A DNA stretch of 64,000 nucleotides, taken from the NCBI RefSeq assembly GCF_021347895.1, contig NC_067120.1, forward strand, positions 19,391,361 through 19,455,360, given 5' to 3'. The position numbers and the translations under genes were made by a program. The notes below the pieces were generated by a model. It made no database searches and was not told the origin of the DNA. It saw nothing but the letters and a program-made list of their open reading frames with translations. Source of the DNA: Acanthochromis polyacanthus. Lineage: Eukaryota > Chordata > Actinopteri > Pomacentridae. This document shows positions 61,899 to 64,000 of the stretch, piece after piece; positions within the stretch are counted from its first letter, which is position 1; each line of letters starts with the position of its first letter.

Positions 61899-62275
61899 TT
61901 GATATGAATTGCTATGTTGCCACTGCTCAATCACACACGTACAGTGCAATACATTTAGCAAAAAATGAAGTGGGTATGCATACATTCAGGTTTCCATTTT
62001 CTCTTTCATGCAGCCACAAGATTATTAATGAACCTCAGTGACAGTTCAGTCAGAAAAAAGTATCTCATGTTCCCTTTTTCTGATGTTACTCACAAACTAT
62101 TTTTGAGGTAATCATGTGTCTGCAGTCAATTTTAAAACCTTTGCTGACTGTTGTCAACTGTCATTTCATTGTTCGATCATTGCAGCGCCTTTCTAGCCCT
62201 TTCACCACCAGCTGTCATAACATTGATCCACATCAGCAGCGCTCTTAACTCCTGCTCCATCACCACCAGTATTTA
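61899..62275. other. non-coding, unassigned sequence
   Basis: No gene or repeat recognised. Confidence 0.5.
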
Positions 62276-62640
62276 GTTTCTGTAACAAAGGCGAACATTT
62301 CTTGACTGTTGCACCCCTCCATTTGGAGTGATACATTCCACCCCGTCTAAGTTGGTATGCTCCAGCCCTGGTGCAGTTGAGAAGACGGTGTTCAACTTGT
62401 TAGCTTCTCGTCGCCCTGTGTATATGCTGTTGTGTGCGTCAATTGAAAGAATGCAAGTTTGTTTAAGTCTGTTAAATGGTAGTTAGGACATAGATATATA
62501 TTCTTATATTGTGTTATGTTTTCATTTTCAGACCACACATACGGCATTCTGTACACCCACTTGGACTTTTGTCAATAAAGACTCTGAAGTGGAACACCTG
62601 GACAGTCTGTGATTTAATCGATCACACCAGTGGTGGTTGG
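62276..62640 (+). other. possible solo LTR or retroelement terminus
   Basis: The segment contains a 3'-end-like signal 'caataaagactctgaagtgg' (62572-62591), an acceptor-like 'tgttttcattttcag' (62517-62531), and ends before 'ggtggttggtgaattccg' (62630-62647). It resembles an LTR with R/U5 but has no target duplication and no matching second LTR in the window. Very tentative. Confidence 0.2.
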
Positions 62641-64000
62641 TGAATTCCGAACCATAAGAATTGGGAAGGAGCCGTTGCGCTATACTTTCTTTTAGTTTCA
62701 TTGTGGGATATTCATGCCTTGTTCAAGTTATAGCTAATCCTCAAAAAGCAATGTCATATCAAGGTGTAATGGCCATAGACTCATAACCTATTTTGACTTT
62801 TTTCCCCATATTATGTCCTTTCTGTTGAAAAAATGATTTGCTTTATCTTTTAAGTTGAGGTAAGCAATATTTTTTGGCTTCATTGGTCAAAAATTCCAAG
62901 AAAAATGTAAAGCACATTAGCATATTGTGATTCGATTAGTTTGAATTTTAGGCTTTAGAAAATCGAGAGTGTGATGGTATATTTTTTGACTAATCTCAGA
63001 TTTTTTCAGCAACATCTGGTGAGATAGTATAAAGAGGAAAAAAGCCCACAGATGAAGTAGGATAGGCTGGCATAGCTTGACTACTTTTGCATGCTTGAAG
63101 TGTGCGCATGTGTTCAGATTCGTCTGGCAGTATGAGCTTAGGACAGAGCGAAGAGAGGAGGGCTGCATTTTCCAATTCTGGCAGGTTTCTTTTTTGCTCC
63201 TGTTTTTATTTCTGCCTTTTCCAGATTTCTGCCTTCCCCAGTTTTAAGTCTTTCCTGATTGAACTGATGTTGGGTGATAATGCCTGACACACACACAGTC
63301 CTCCCAAGTGTGTTGGATGAGATTGAGTTCATGGCTGTGTGCAGGCCAGTCAAATTATTCCACAACAAACAAGGAAAACCATTTCTTTTTGGACTTGGCT
63401 GTGTGTTCATGTTGAATCAGGAGACATTCTTCCCCGGACAGTTGAACCGCACAATTGTCTGAAATATTGCTGCATGACCTCATGAGTTCCCATAGCTGGA
63501 ACACATAGGTGTAGCTACGTAAGAACAATCCAATCAAAGTACACATACAGTACAATATATATGTCATATGGTGAGCAGTGCACTAAAATGTGTGGAAATA
63601 TGTCTTTCTGTAGAGAAGAAAGGACTATAAAACACACAAAGAGGCACATTTAGACTATTTAGGCGTCATTTTGGTGTGGATTGTCACGACTTGTCAAGTT
63701 AAACCAAGCTTCATAAACAGCTCCAATTAAGTACTGAAAATAGATCCTGCAAGATGCGACATATTTCACACCGTGTTAATGAATTTATTTATTTATTTTA
63801 AGTTCATTAGCAGCCACAACACTTTTCAAACTGGTACGATCCTCAGAATTGACAACATCCAAGCTAGAGAGGACAGAGTTGTTCTTTAGATTATAGTTTT
63901 AATCAGTGACAATATTTTCATTGTCAGTCTCTGAAAATCCAGGGAAGTTTCTCATGTGAAAATAAAGAAAAATAAATTTTATTTGAAAGTGTCCCATTTG
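62641..64000. other. non-coding, unassigned sequence
   Basis: No gene or repeat recognised. AT-rich with short runs such as (ATTT)n near 63783-63799. Confidence 0.55.

Overview
The window looks like a non-coding stretch (gene desert or very large intron) of a teleost fish genome. This rests on its AT-rich sequence, long intervals with no extended reading frame, and a dense, layered set of mobile elements typical of bony fish: Tc1/mariner transposons with DD34E transposases, short Tc1-type MITEs inserted at TA, an L2/Maui-type LINE, tRNA-headed SINEs, a piggyBac-like MITE at TTAA and a Harbinger-like MITE. I found no host protein-coding gene, tRNA or rRNA that I can defend. The only convincing proteins are transposon proteins.

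Layout. 1-12.9 kb is mostly non-repetitive sequence with a LINE tail (3.7 kb), a Tc1-type MITE (5.9 kb), a SINE (7.3 kb) and an AT-rich palindromic block (10.1-10.7 kb). 12.9-14.7 kb is a decayed Tc1 element carrying a piggyBac-like MITE. 14.7-24 kb is mostly single-copy-looking sequence with one dispersed repeat (18.4 kb) and a MITE (23.2 kb). 24.1-25.7 kb is a complete Tc1 element whose transposase has one premature stop. 30.2-32.8 kb holds a MITE and a complete Tc1 element with an open 350-codon transposase, inserted in a second copy of the 18.4-kb repeat. 35.4-36.0 kb is a Tc1 relic hosting a SINE. 41.6-42.1 kb is an unclassified long-TIR MITE with telomere-like repeats. 45.1-50.2 kb holds retroelement debris, a third copy of the dispersed repeat, a SINE and a 5'-truncated LINE. 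55.8-57.5 kb is a three-layer nested inverted repeat. 59.1-61.9 kb is a Tc1 element invaded by a relative in opposite orientation and by a third insertion.

The elements do not form a pathway. Their interest is stratigraphic: several insertions sit inside other identifiable repeats, so target-site duplications, empty sites and relative ages can be read from the sequence. The 31.2-32.8 kb Tc1 looks youngest and most intact (about 212-bp IR/DR arms with 5 mismatches by eye, full DD34E triad). Non-repeat intervals at about 5.4, 20.6-22.4, 42.8-43.6 and 51.6 kb could hold conserved non-coding elements, but only a cross-species alignment could show that. I saw no CRISPR array, operon or novel defence-type system.
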